This document shows, piece by piece, positions 54,174 to 63,900 of a DNA stretch of 64,000 nt. The DNA is from Prostheceraeus crozeri (taxonomy: Eukaryota; Platyhelminthes; Polycladida; Euryleptidae): positions 267,087-331,086 of the forward strand of contig CAJQUW010007434.1 of NCBI GenBank assembly GCA_907163375.1, read 5' to 3'. Position 1 is the first letter of the stretch; the number at the start of each line of letters is the position of its first letter. The notes beneath the pieces are model-generated. The model saw only the letters and a program-made list of their open reading frames with translations. It made no database searches and was not told the origin of the DNA. Both the position numbers and the translations under genes were made by a program.

Positions 54174-54629
54174 ATGAATCCAACTGCCTCATTTTATTCA
54201 CGACCCTCCTATGTAAGTGGCGGAGGACAAATTTACATCGGTGCTCGCCGCCAACGTGGAGGTAGCATACTTGGTGCACTGAAATCTGTTGTAGCACCTC
54301 TCATATCCAATGTCGGTAGATCTTTAAAACGAAATGTTTTAAGTAATGCCGTTGGCTTTGCTGGTGATGTTGCTAGTGATCTTTCCAGAGGTAGAAGTTT
54401 TAAGAGCAGTTTGTTGAATCGTGGGAAGGAACGCGGTTTAAAAACATTGAAGCAGACCATTGCTGGTGTTACTCAAGGAAAGAAATCACCTAAACGAATG
54501 AATAAAGGAAGGAGGAAACATCGCGGAGCTGGTAAGGTGCGATCTTCAGTCAAAAGGCATTCACGCAAACGTCGCAGAGGCTCTAATCATTCATCAGGCG
54601 CTAAACGACGACGCTGCTATAACTTCTAA
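54174..54629 (+). CDS. Basic pX-like core protein (element B)
   Basis: 151 aa: SFYSRPSYVSGGGQIYIGAR, then RGGSILGALKSVVAPLI and a very basic Lys/Arg/Ser tail. Homologue of 36,713-37,201. The GG before a hydrophobic helix could be cut by the adenain-like protease. Likely packages DNA in the virion; inferred from composition and position. Confidence 0.65.
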   Translation: MNPTASFYSRPSYVSGGGQIYIGARRQRGGSILGALKSVVAPLISNVGRSLKRNVLSNAVGFAGDVASDLSRGRSFKSSLLNRGKERGLKTLKQTIAGVTQGKKSPKRMNKGRRKHRGAGKVRSSVKRHSRKRRRGSNHSSGAKRRRCYNF

Positions 54630-54631
54630 TC

Positions 54632-55909
54632 ATGGAGTGTAAAACTTCCGGTTTTTGTTTGTTCGATCAACAAGCCATACAGACAGATATTCTTAGTTCA
54701 AGTATTGTAGATTATCATCCTCGAACAGCTGAGAATGCTGGCCCCATTGAATTTGTTATTCCTGGTGGTAGTGATGACTACATAGATTTGAGTTATGCGA
54801 TGCTTGATTTGAGGTTTAGAATTCAGCAAGCAGATGGAACTGCTATTGACGATGCACATAAAGTTGGACTGAACAATTTACCATTGACTACATTACTTCG
54901 TGATGTTTCTCTAACGATTGGAGAGCAGCAAGTGGAAGGTGGTCAAAGCGATTATCCCTATAAATCATATTTCAATCATGTATCACAGTTTCATCCAGCA
55001 GCACAAAAAAGTCATATGGAAGCCATGGGATGGTACAGAGATGAAGCAGGAAAATTTGATGTTGAAACAAACAGTGGCTTTGTAAAGCGATCTGCTATGA
55101 TTAAAGATAGTAGAGTATGTCAGCTATATGGTCCGCTGAATTTAGACTTCTTTAGACAGTCAAAGTTTTTACTGTGTAATACCAGCATGCGACTCAAGCT
55201 GACATTGAATAAGCCTGAATTTGCGCTGAATGCATTTGCTAAAGTTGACAATTTTAGAATTCATGTGGAAGATATTGCACTTTACATTCGTCGAGTAGTA
55301 CCGAATCCAAGTGTCATTAGAGGGCATGCTGAAGGCCTTAACCGCCAAAATGCCATTTACCCCATTCAGCATACAAAGCTTCTCACCTTTACAATTCCGA
55401 AAGATCAAAAGAGTTTCATGAAAGATGGCCTCTTTCCATCGGAAGCACCGAAGCTCCTCATGGTGGCAATGGTTGAAAATGATGCATTTAATGGTAATAT
55501 AAAGAAGAATCCTTTCAATTTTAAACACAATCAGTTAAGTGAAATTGCTTTACGTGTAAATGGTGTGAGTCATCCTGGTCCACCCTACAAACCAGATTTT
55601 GCTTCAGATCAATTTATGCGCAGTTATGTTGATTTTATGGATGTTTTTGGCTTTTACAATACGGATGACACCAACGGACTGACTATGAAAGAGTTTAAGA
55701 GTGGATATACTATTTATGCATTTGATTTGACTGCTGACAGCGATATTAGTGCACCCTATCGTCAAGCGAACGTGCCTCATAATATTCGTTTGGATTTAAC
55801 GTTCAAAAGAACACTACCTGAGACGATCAATGTATTAATTTATGCAGTCTTCGATTCAAATATTGAAATTACAAAGTATCGTGACGTGATTCTTCAGTAT
55901 AATCGTTAA
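54632..55909 (+). CDS. Double-jelly-roll capsid protein
   Basis: 425 aa, intact. PIEFVIPGGSDDYIDLSYAM near the N-terminus, HKVGLNNLPLTTLLRDVSL, NLDFFRQSKFLL, NKPEFALNAFA, LYIRRVVPNPSVIRGHA, KKNPFNFKHNQLSE and YNTDDTNGLTM...AFDLTADSDIS. This pattern is a family found in most invertebrate Mavericks, one member being annotated in C. elegans as F54H12.2, and regarded as the virion's jelly-roll major capsid protein. Directly follows the pX-like gene and shares one base with the protease start. Confidence 0.82.
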   Translation: MECKTSGFCLFDQQAIQTDILSSSIVDYHPRTAENAGPIEFVIPGGSDDYIDLSYAMLDLRFRIQQADGTAIDDAHKVGLNNLPLTTLLRDVSLTIGEQQVEGGQSDYPYKSYFNHVSQFHPAAQKSHMEAMGWYRDEAGKFDVETNSGFVKRSAMIKDSRVCQLYGPLNLDFFRQSKFLLCNTSMRLKLTLNKPEFALNAFAKVDNFRIHVEDIALYIRRVVPNPSVIRGHAEGLNRQNAIYPIQHTKLLTFTIPKDQKSFMKDGLFPSEAPKLLMVAMVENDAFNGNIKKNPFNFKHNQLSEIALRVNGVSHPGPPYKPDFASDQFMRSYVDFMDVFGFYNTDDTNGLTMKEFKSGYTIYAFDLTADSDISAPYRQANVPHNIRLDLTFKRTLPETINVLIYAVFDSNIEITKYRDVILQYNR

Positions 55910-56370
55910 TGAGTTGGTTGACTGCTGACGATATTAAGACTAAAGTGCAGCGTAATGCAGACGAAGCGACGTTGAAAGCTTTCGATAATGTCTATTCACT
56001 CGATACCTTACCACCTGCAGTAAATCACTATCCCATCTTTATTGTGCTAAACACTCATTCACAGAATTTAGGCGGTGAGCATTGGAAAGCGATCTTTATT
56101 GGAGAAGACCGACGTGGTGAACTATTTGACTCTCTTGCTCAACCTCCAAATATACCAACACAGCAGTGGTTGAGAAAACATACGCGTCAATATCAGCGAA
56201 ATGAACGCATACTACAACATCCACTTTCATCAACGTGTGGTGCTTTTGTACTGTACTTCATCTTAAGACGTTTACATGTATCTCGATTTGTATCTGTTAT
56301 TCAAAACTTTTCATGTAATCCATCCTCTAATGAAAAAATGATTTGTAAGTTCTATCATGATTTGAAATAA
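55909..56370 (+). CDS. Adenain-like cysteine protease
   Basis: 153 aa, intact. C5/Ulp1-type protease: catalytic His in GEHWKAIFI, acidic residue in ELFDSLA, catalytic Cys in SSTCGAFVLYF. The length is slightly below adenovirus protease. Its likely job is to mature capsid and core proteins. The ATG overlaps the capsid stop. Converges with the TBP-like gene, 26 bp between stops. Confidence 0.9.
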   Translation: MSWLTADDIKTKVQRNADEATLKAFDNVYSLDTLPPAVNHYPIFIVLNTHSQNLGGEHWKAIFIGEDRRGELFDSLAQPPNIPTQQWLRKHTRQYQRNERILQHPLSSTCGAFVLYFILRRLHVSRFVSVIQNFSCNPSSNEKMICKFYHDLK

Positions 56371-56396
56371 AAACATCATGTTGGAAAAATTGTTTT

Positions 56397-56942
56397 TTAT
56401 TTTACAATCCGCTGGGTACGTACATACTCAATGAGATAGTCTAGGATCATATTTGCTTGTACATGAGATTTTAGTCCAGTAATGATCACTTTACTATTAT
56501 GAAAGATTGCCACATGCACAGGTAACCAACAACTAATGAGAGCTGCAGGAAAAAGTTCGGGTTCATAACACAAACTGTAACTGCTGGTACGAATCTTCAA
56601 AAATGATAGACTGTCACTCAATTGAGTAGAGATCACCATATTGTCCACAGTCAGATTCGACATCACACACCTCTCCCTCTTCCATATCCGACGTAGTAGT
56701 CTTTGTAGCTCTAAGCGCATTGACTGCGCCGATGAATGAGAAAGGGCGCCGAGAATCTGTACAGTCCCATTTGGGAAGAGTTGAAGATTCCGTGAATTGT
56801 TCATCTTCACCACTAACATTTGAGGACGACCCGGGTAATACTTGCTGTTTGGAAGCTGTTGGTGTAATGTTGTGAGATCGATTTTGGTGTAGAGTCTGAA
56901 GCGACGGAGAATGTTGACGATGGTGTAGCGATGGCGCTTCAT
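56397..56942 (-). CDS. TATA-binding protein-like protein (element B)
   Basis: 181 aa from ATG 56,942 (MKRHRYTIVNILRRF), the size of the TBP core. Repeat 1: TIVNI...TKIDLTTLHQQLPN, RPQMLVVKM, NLQLFPNGTVQILGALS. Linker NLTVDNMVISTQLSD recalls IQNMVGS. Repeat 2: LCYEPELFPAALI, then VHVAIFHNSKVIITGLKS plus a helix. YEPELFP is the most characteristic TBP string and is kept exactly. Three of the four Phe positions that kink DNA in TBP appear retained; the one in repeat 1's RFA segment does not. An upstream extension to 57,086 lies inside the PC4-like gene and is unlikely. Overlaps the PC4-like gene in the +1 frame. Confidence 0.85.
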   Translation of the reverse strand: MKRHRYTIVNILRRFRLYTKIDLTTLHQQLPNSKYYPGRPQMLVVKMNNSRNLQLFPNGTVQILGALSHSSAQSMRLELQRLLRRIWKRERCVMSNLTVDNMVISTQLSDSLSFLKIRTSSYSLCYEPELFPAALISCWLPVHVAIFHNSKVIITGLKSHVQANMILDYLIEYVRTQRIVK

Positions 56943-57264
56943 GATGAAAGAATGAGTAAATTGAGCGATGTACCTTCCTTTTATACTTTTCCCAACTACC
57001 TTGATGAAATGTGAAGTTAGTATGAAGTTGGGAATGATAGAGTTGAATTCGCCGATTGTTGACGCGCAACCAGATGCGATTTCCAATACGTGAATGTCTT
57101 TTCATATAGAAGTATTTTAAATCCTTCATGATATGATGTAGAGATTGAAAATGGCGATAAGATAAAGCAAACTCTCTTCTCACATTTCCAGTTGAATCTT
57201 TGAAATAGACGTTTCGATCATGATCCGTTTCAATACGTTGTAGGGAATCTAATTTCCAACTCAT
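56614..57264 (-). CDS. PC4/p15-like protein 1 (element B)
   Basis: 216 aa. The N-terminal 110 residues hold two strand-helix units: SLQRIETDHDRNVYFKDSTG...HFQSLHHIMKDLKYF and WLRVNNRRIQLYHS...SWEKYKRKVHRSI. The pattern (strands, basic hairpin, helix with Trp or Leu) resembles PC4/p15, which binds ssDNA and promotes transcription; confidence is moderate. The remaining 100 residues are Ser/Thr/Asp-rich and disordered-looking, and this is exactly the part lying over the TBP-like gene (overlap 329 bp). Confidence 0.55.
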   Translation of the reverse strand: MSWKLDSLQRIETDHDRNVYFKDSTGNVRREFALSYRHFQSLHHIMKDLKYFYMKRHSRIGNRIWLRVNNRRIQLYHSQLHTNFTFHQGSWEKYKRKVHRSIYSFFHHEAPSLHHRQHSPSLQTLHQNRSHNITPTASKQQVLPGSSSNVSGEDEQFTESSTLPKWDCTDSRRPFSFIGAVNALRATKTTTSDMEEGEVCDVESDCGQYGDLYSIE

Positions 57265-57286
57265 GGTGCGTGATAGTCATGTCTGA

Positions 57287-57655
57287 TTAAGATTTGCATA
57301 GTAGGGCGATGAACTCACGACGAATAAATGTCATGATGGAGCGATGTATGTATCTTCTATACTTCTCCCAATTGTATTTGCGAAATGAGAAACAGTTTGC
57401 GGAATGAGAATGGTAGATTTGAATTTCATTTCTGTAATGTTGAAGCCAAACTTGATCACCCAGGGAGATGAATCTTAATGTTTCAAAATATTCCAAATCC
57501 CTCATGATATCATTGAGGTTGACAAATTGTCGCCATGTTAATGTAATTCCTCTTGATGTATGACCATGAGAATTTTTGAAATGTACGTTTCCATCACGAT
57601 CAACTCTGATATATTGTAGAGAGTCCAAAATCCAAGTCTTCATGATGTTATGCAA
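57287..57655 (-). CDS. PC4/p15-like protein 2 (element B)
   Basis: 122 aa, or 118 from the fifth codon (MKTWILDSLQ). Close paralogue of the neighbouring protein: SLQYIRVDRDGNVHFKNSHG, NLNDIMRDLEYF, QVWLQHYRNEIQIYHS, NWEKYRRYIHRSIMTF. No disordered tail. A tandem duplication, present in B but not seen in A. Confidence 0.55.
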   Translation of the reverse strand: MHNIMKTWILDSLQYIRVDRDGNVHFKNSHGHTSRGITLTWRQFVNLNDIMRDLEYFETLRFISLGDQVWLQHYRNEIQIYHSHSANCFSFRKYNWEKYRRYIHRSIMTFIRREFIALLCKS

Positions 57656-57678
57656 AGTTGCAGATTAGCAATATAAAA

Positions 57679-59076
57679 ATGTCGTTTTATCATATTTTGC
57701 TTAGCAATGCGGCTACAAAGAGATTTACTAGTAATCGAGCCGCAGTCTTTTCTACTCCCATTGATCATGCACAACAGCTAAATGGGAATTGGGAAGTGGG
57801 TGTCACTCAACTTGTTTATAGCAACTGTGTCTATACTTTTGATCATGAGGTGATGACTATTAATATGAGACGTACAGCTGCTTACCAATGTGAAAAGGGC
57901 TGCCGAGTATACATTCCACAGTGGCCAAAGAAAGATCTCTTATCATGTAAAAAGTTTATATATGATTTCTTGAATAAAGCGTGTAAACATATTGCCCAAT
58001 TTACTCCACACAATGATGATTATACTTATATACATCATGTAGTTGAGAAAGATTGGATTGTTGGTTTAAGTCCAAGTTTAAGAAATGATTTAGGTTACCT
58101 CGCTAGCGCCTTGACAAGCTATGATAATTTTAACGTTAATTACCACATAAGTGCTCATAAACAGTTAATATATCGAGAGGAAGCTTATTATGTAGATCTT
58201 ATTCCAAAAAATGAGAAGACGTTGGTGAAGAAGATTGTGATTAAGCCAAGAAAGACAAACATGACTCCTGAAACATTATTGAAGAAATTTAATTATCTCC
58301 TTCGAGTTGATGGTAAACAAGTGGCAACATTGACTTATATTAAATCATCTAATCATATTGCAATAAGTAAATTAAATGATGATGATCTAGTATTAATTTG
58401 TTCAAAAGATTTTCATCAGTTCTTGCGACATCATTCTGCAGCTGTTCATGGAAAATTTAATATGCAACATTTACCATGTGAAAGGTCAAATCAATTTGAT
58501 ACAGAATGGAGCGTATCTTTATACAGAAAGTGTGTAGAGCCTTTCGGTGGTATCTTACATGAAACAAGAGTGCTGATGCCTCGCATCATTACTTCAGTTA
58601 AATTGGTTGTAGATTATTTAAATGAAGTGATTAATGACCAACATATTTCATTTTCTGAAAAAGAAGGTACTTTGTCTCTCACTATAAGTGGAAAAGGTAT
58701 TGAACTAATTATGGATAAAACTCTAATGGACATTTTGGGTTTTGACCAAAATATCTTTAAAAGTGGTACTGTAACCAAAGCTAGCGCAGACATGTCGCTA
58801 TCGCGTCGTATTAACTATTTTCAGATATATTCCAATATTGGTGAAGATGTACGTGTGGGAGATGTTGAAGCTCCATTGTTAGCAATGATACCATACCAGC
58901 CAAAGAGCTGCAGTATTTTATCTGAGCATACTTTCAAGAAAGTGCATTATACAAAGCTGAAATCAAACTACATCCCACAAATTGATATTGCCATTTATGA
59001 CGATGCTGGTGCGTTGATTCCTTTTCATAAAGATGCTGTGACAAGTATCACACTCCATTTCCGAATGAAGAGTTAA
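57679..59076 (+). CDS. WEVG-family capsid-like protein 1
   Basis: About 465 aa from MSFYHILLSNAATKRF. N-terminal block ...HAQQLNGNWEVGVTQLVYSN, strand-rich middle, then a LGFDQNIFKSGTV repeat-like unit, RVGDVEAPLLAMIP and IDIAIYDDAGALIPF at the end. The same C-terminal block is in element A's gene at 37,245. Commonly found in Mavericks; probably a minor capsid, penton or fibre-like component. Confidence 0.68.
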   Translation: MSFYHILLSNAATKRFTSNRAAVFSTPIDHAQQLNGNWEVGVTQLVYSNCVYTFDHEVMTINMRRTAAYQCEKGCRVYIPQWPKKDLLSCKKFIYDFLNKACKHIAQFTPHNDDYTYIHHVVEKDWIVGLSPSLRNDLGYLASALTSYDNFNVNYHISAHKQLIYREEAYYVDLIPKNEKTLVKKIVIKPRKTNMTPETLLKKFNYLLRVDGKQVATLTYIKSSNHIAISKLNDDDLVLICSKDFHQFLRHHSAAVHGKFNMQHLPCERSNQFDTEWSVSLYRKCVEPFGGILHETRVLMPRIITSVKLVVDYLNEVINDQHISFSEKEGTLSLTISGKGIELIMDKTLMDILGFDQNIFKSGTVTKASADMSLSRRINYFQIYSNIGEDVRVGDVEAPLLAMIPYQPKSCSILSEHTFKKVHYTKLKSNYIPQIDIAIYDDAGALIPFHKDAVTSITLHFRMKS

Positions 59077-59115
59077 TGCAAACGTATGCTAATATATTTT
59101 TCCAATGTGAATAAT

Positions 59116-60636
59116 ATGGAAAGTGAAAATAAGGACTCGTTTCTAATCTACTTGCCCAGTAATGCTTCTATGAATAAATTTCCCAAAAATAAACCATCAG
59201 ACTATCGAGTAGAATTAAATCGCCCACTGCATTTAGAAGGTGAATGGGAGGTTGGTGTTTCTAGTATTTGCTATGATAGCAATATTCAGAATGTGAATGA
59301 TTTGGAAGAAATGATATTGACTCCTCGCACCCATGATGGAATAACGATGAATAATGCATTTCAGTTCCCATACAATTTAACATCAGATGGAAAGTGGAAC
59401 TATGAATGGATTCAGATAAAATCAGATTCTTATGAGCCATTTGGGAATGAGAAAATTATTAAGGCATTCAACAGTGGTAATATTTCCATCATGAAGAATA
59501 AAAATCAGAAAGCTTATGAGTTTACTATCTATCATTGGAGTGGGAGACAGTTCCTCCGCTTTCATTCTTTTACTAAAGGTCTTACGCTGAGGTTGGATAG
59601 TGAATTCTATCCGCATCTCGGTTTTGGTCATGGACTACATCTAACGTCAATTGCTACTGCAAATGTTAGAAAAGTTTATTCAAATCGAATCAACAAATTT
59701 CATTATAGATTTAAAATATTTGATGAAGATGTTGTAGAATGCGAAGAACGCATCATTTTGAAAAAGCGTGGTGTTCAACCTTTATCACTTATTGAGTTAG
59801 TAAAACGATGGAATGAGACTGTGGGTAAGAAGTATGGAGAGAAAATTATGGCGGACAAAAATAAGTTGGTTATTCAGAAATATAATGACAAACTTACAGT
59901 TTATTTCTCTCCAACCTTGCGTCATTTTGTAAGACATTATACACCTATTATTGGAAGCGGTGTGGTATATGCTTCTCATGAATATCACACTAAAGCTGAT
60001 TCAGTTAATGATGAATGGTGGGTGGACATCTATGGCGATCGCATCAAGAAAATTTACCAGTCTTATGAAGAATCTAAAGTTGCTATCAATATAATGCCGC
60101 GTCTATATCATACAGTTGAAAGCTTCATTCATGTAGTAAATCCTTATATACAACAGAAGTTGAAGCATGTGATGAAAAGTAAATATGATGTAAAGACACA
60201 CCACATTTCGTTTTCAATTGAAAATCAACGCGTTGTTCTGAGACTGGGTGATGACATTCAATGTCAATTGAGTAAAAATTTGAAAAAACTCTTTGGTTTT
60301 TCAATGCTACAAACTGTGTTTGCTGCTGCGCATACGATTGGTATAGAAACACCAATGACACTTGATAAACATGAACAGCACCTTTACATTCAAAGTGATT
60401 TGATTCTACCTATTTCTGTTGGTGAGAAAAAAGAATACATTTTACGTGATTTCATTCATGATAAAGACGCTTCATATGGAATAGTCGAGAAGATGTTTGA
60501 ATCTATTTTCTATCATCCCGTCGTCAAACAAACTATACCCTCTATTGCTATCAAAATTACCAATGGTTTACAAGAGTGCATCCATGTGAAAGATACTAAA
60601 TCCCTCATAACGTTAGTGTTTCGGAAAACAAAGTGA
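59116..60636 (+). CDS. WEVG-family capsid-like protein 2
   Basis: About 506 aa from MESENKDSFLIYLPSNASM. LPSNASMNKFPKNKPSDYRV, HLEGEWEVGVSSICY, a second beta-rich half with HLGFGHGLHLT, then LFGFSMLQTVF and a C-terminal VKQTIPSIAIKITNG. Closer at its N-terminus to the element A protein than its neighbour is. The two genes are tandem paralogues. Confidence 0.68.
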   Translation: MESENKDSFLIYLPSNASMNKFPKNKPSDYRVELNRPLHLEGEWEVGVSSICYDSNIQNVNDLEEMILTPRTHDGITMNNAFQFPYNLTSDGKWNYEWIQIKSDSYEPFGNEKIIKAFNSGNISIMKNKNQKAYEFTIYHWSGRQFLRFHSFTKGLTLRLDSEFYPHLGFGHGLHLTSIATANVRKVYSNRINKFHYRFKIFDEDVVECEERIILKKRGVQPLSLIELVKRWNETVGKKYGEKIMADKNKLVIQKYNDKLTVYFSPTLRHFVRHYTPIIGSGVVYASHEYHTKADSVNDEWWVDIYGDRIKKIYQSYEESKVAINIMPRLYHTVESFIHVVNPYIQQKLKHVMKSKYDVKTHHISFSIENQRVVLRLGDDIQCQLSKNLKKLFGFSMLQTVFAAAHTIGIETPMTLDKHEQHLYIQSDLILPISVGEKKEYILRDFIHDKDASYGIVEKMFESIFYHPVVKQTIPSIAIKITNGLQECIHVKDTKSLITLVFRKTK

Positions 60637-60941
60637 AGTCTTTATACAACATTTATTGAAATATGTACATGAATGTGAAGGAATAGACTTTATACAACAT
60701 CCACTGAAAATATATACATGAGCGCACTTCAATAAACATTGTTATATACAAAAAGTCTTTTTACTTCGTGAAGGGTGGAAATATACAGGGATAGGAAAAA
60801 TGTCTTTCAGTGGAAAAGTCATCACATGGGGAATGTACAGATGTGGACACATATTCACAAGGAAAAAACAATCTCATGCGATACATAAAACAACAATGTT
60901 TATCTACAGAAATCAACATCAAAATACTAAGTTAAGGATGA
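60637..60941. other. Intergenic region with short direct repeats
   Basis: GTCTTTATACAACAT...ATGTACATGA near 60,638 is repeated at about 60,686-60,720 (period about 48). AATAAA occurs on the plus strand near 60,730 and on the minus strand near 60,655, so both convergent transcripts could be polyadenylated here. No hairpins like those in element A were seen. Confidence 0.5.
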
Positions 60942-63900
60942 TTATGCTAAGACGTCTCCTGAATGTGGTAGTGTGAGTTTAATTCTTTTGGGTGGTGGTA
61001 TGTTTGTGTCAGGATGTCCATGTGGAAGAGATATGTTGTGTTCTAGCCAGCACCTCTTATCCTCCCATGCTGAAAGCGCCCGTTTCCTAAAAGTATGAGT
61101 TTTGATCTCATGCGACTTAGATTTTAAGATTGTCATATTGACAAACGTTATATTTTTATTTCTATAGGCTTTCCTGAAATTCTTATGTTTCATGTTAGAG
61201 ACCAATGATCTTGATATGCCTTTAGCGCGCTTAATGCTATCATCACTATCCTTTAATTTCATAGAATACATTTTAGGGCGGAGGAGAATCATTTCAGCTA
61301 TCTCCTTCCCTGCTGTCTCATCCTTAAAGCAGCCAAGTTTTGCCTTATTTTTGATGGAGTATAGTGGATGATTAGCAGGATAATTTGATGTATCAAAATA
61401 TCTTTCTAAAGATTTTCCTACTTCATTAAAATTTAAATCTTTTTGAGTGGTAATACCTAAAAAGAAACTATCTGTGTCACCACCCAACAAACGAACCTCT
61501 TTTACGAGAGGACACGGTTTTAGTATTTTATAGAAGAGTTGATACATTTCAAGCTTGGAGTAATCTAGAACAGCTTGACCAATATAGATGGGTTTGCACA
61601 ACTCAACTTCAGATTTTATCATTTTAATACCTACAAGATCCTCATCGATTATGTCTCTATCGATGAATAGAGGTGATGAGATCAATTTGTGATACTTTTG
61701 ATCATCATTAACTAGTTTGTAGTTTACGCGCTTTCTAACATCCTCCATCGTCTTACCAAATAGACTGTTGTTCTTATATTTATAAAAATCTTTTTCAAAA
61801 TTATTTTGGGCTAGTGCACGTTTCTGACTGTTACTATCTATGTAGGGTTTGAGGAAGGCTTTCTGTCTAAATTTAATAATGCGGTGAACTCTTTTTAAAA
61901 TCATGCCCATTTCTAAATAAAATTTTAAGATGCTAAAGTGGACTAGATAGTTTTCCTTATCATATTGAGTGAGTAAAAGTTTGCGGCAAGGCTTATACTT
62001 GGGTTGTCCACATGATTCTAAATCTTTATGAAATTGTTTCATAAAGTCGGAAAACATATCTTTACTCACTTCACCTGATTCGGGTGCGAGTGGAAAATCT
62101 ACGGTTTTATGTTTAATATTATTTGGATAGATTAGATCTATCTCAAAATAATATCCCCAATCACCTTCATCTGGAATTGCTAGTATGTTGGAAGGGTTGG
62201 AGAAATGTTGAATTTCACTATCATCTAACCAGCTAAACTCAGAGTGAGGTAGCGGTTTGGATAATGAACTACCATACAAATTATTTTGGTCATAATACTT
62301 CAGATGAGTCTGGTCATTACCTACTATTTTTGATTTTAACCTATGTTTATTTACAAATGTGAGACCACCGCGAATTCCTCGCTCAAATAAATTATACATC
62401 TCTGGATCTTGTAAGAGATGAATGGTCTCACCAGTCATTTTAAAAGCAGACTTAAATGACATGGCTGGCAGACTGACAAAGTGGACGGGATCTAACTTAT
62501 CTTCTTCTAATGCCACTCGTCGAAACTCCTGAAATACATCAGCCAGCAAAAATACATCTAACTTAAGGTAGGCAATCATATATTCACCAAATGTATGGCA
62601 GTCAAATTTTATCCATGCATCTTGTGCATGATCATAATCTTCGGTCTTACATTCTGCGCCGCTCAAATCATTTTTAAATTTATCTATGGGCGGAAGAGAA
62701 GTCTCGCCGAGTTTACTAATTGCATCAAAATATGCATATGGAAAGACTCCTTTCCGTGTGATGACTTCATCGGTTAGATTTGGATATTGTTTCTTAAGAT
62801 TTTGTGTTAGTGGAAGAGACTTTAGATTTTGCACGAGAGAGGCCAGTGATGCAGTCATAAATTGGTAGGAATCTAAAAATTTTATATCAAAATAGACCGT
62901 CTTATTTTCTTTAGTTTTATCGACAGGCACTTTTGCTGTCATGGCCATAAACTTCTCTCTCGTTTGTGCTATTACATCAAGCTTCCACTCTTTCATTTGA
63001 CCTAAACCTCCTTTTATTATCATATGGCTGTCGTAGCCCTTGAAATTATGGAAAATGACGGGTAATGTACGCCGCTTCATCCTCAGCGAAAAATTACATT
63101 TTGAACAGAGTGCGTTTCTAAATTTACCAGTGATGTGGTCATGGTCGCGCACTTTCTTAATCTTATCATCGTCAAATGTTTTCCTACATTTGGGGCAAAC
63201 GTTGCAACTATCAAATTTTGCTTGATCATCTGCTGTCATATGCAATGATCTGCGATAGAGTTCACCATCATACTTTTGTTGAAATTTTACAGCCTGTTCG
63301 AGGAATTGTAGGAATTGGTAAATACAATCCTCACCTTGCCAGACGTGCATTTTATTTTTTCTATTTTGGAAATGGTCATGCCATACTTCATAGCAGGAAA
63401 TGGCTGCTGGTCGATGGATGTTATCATCGATATAACATTCGATGTCAGCATAGATGACACGAAGAGGACTTAGTTCATCGCCATTCTCTCTATATGAAAA
63501 CTCCTTATCTTTGGGCATGCGTTCCATTTGCAGTTTACCTCGCTTACACCACTCATAATGAGTTTCAAATTTGTTTTTACTCCTAAAGTTCCGAATGCAT
63601 CTGTCACAGTAATAAATCTCTGATGAGGTAGAATTTCTTAAGTGGTGGTATAAGCGAGAGATTTTGGGAATGCCGCAGTAGTGCCATTCCTCACTATCAT
63701 CCTGTCTTACTAATAAAAGGTTGACAACATGATCATAACAACTCGAACGCGAGTTGTAGCGCACACCCTTCAATCCCTTTTCCCAAACATGGAGAACTAT
63801 TTTAATGTTGTTCAATTTTTCAAATTTTTCTATATCTTTAATTTTCATATCGTCACTATTACAGTCATCGAAGTTTAATTCATTCTCCCACTGCCTATAG

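Noticed and set aside
56942-57086. N-terminal extension of the TBP-like protein to 57,086
   Set aside because: It lies within the conserved part of the PC4-like gene, has no TBP similarity, and the 56,942 ATG gives the length of the TBP core.
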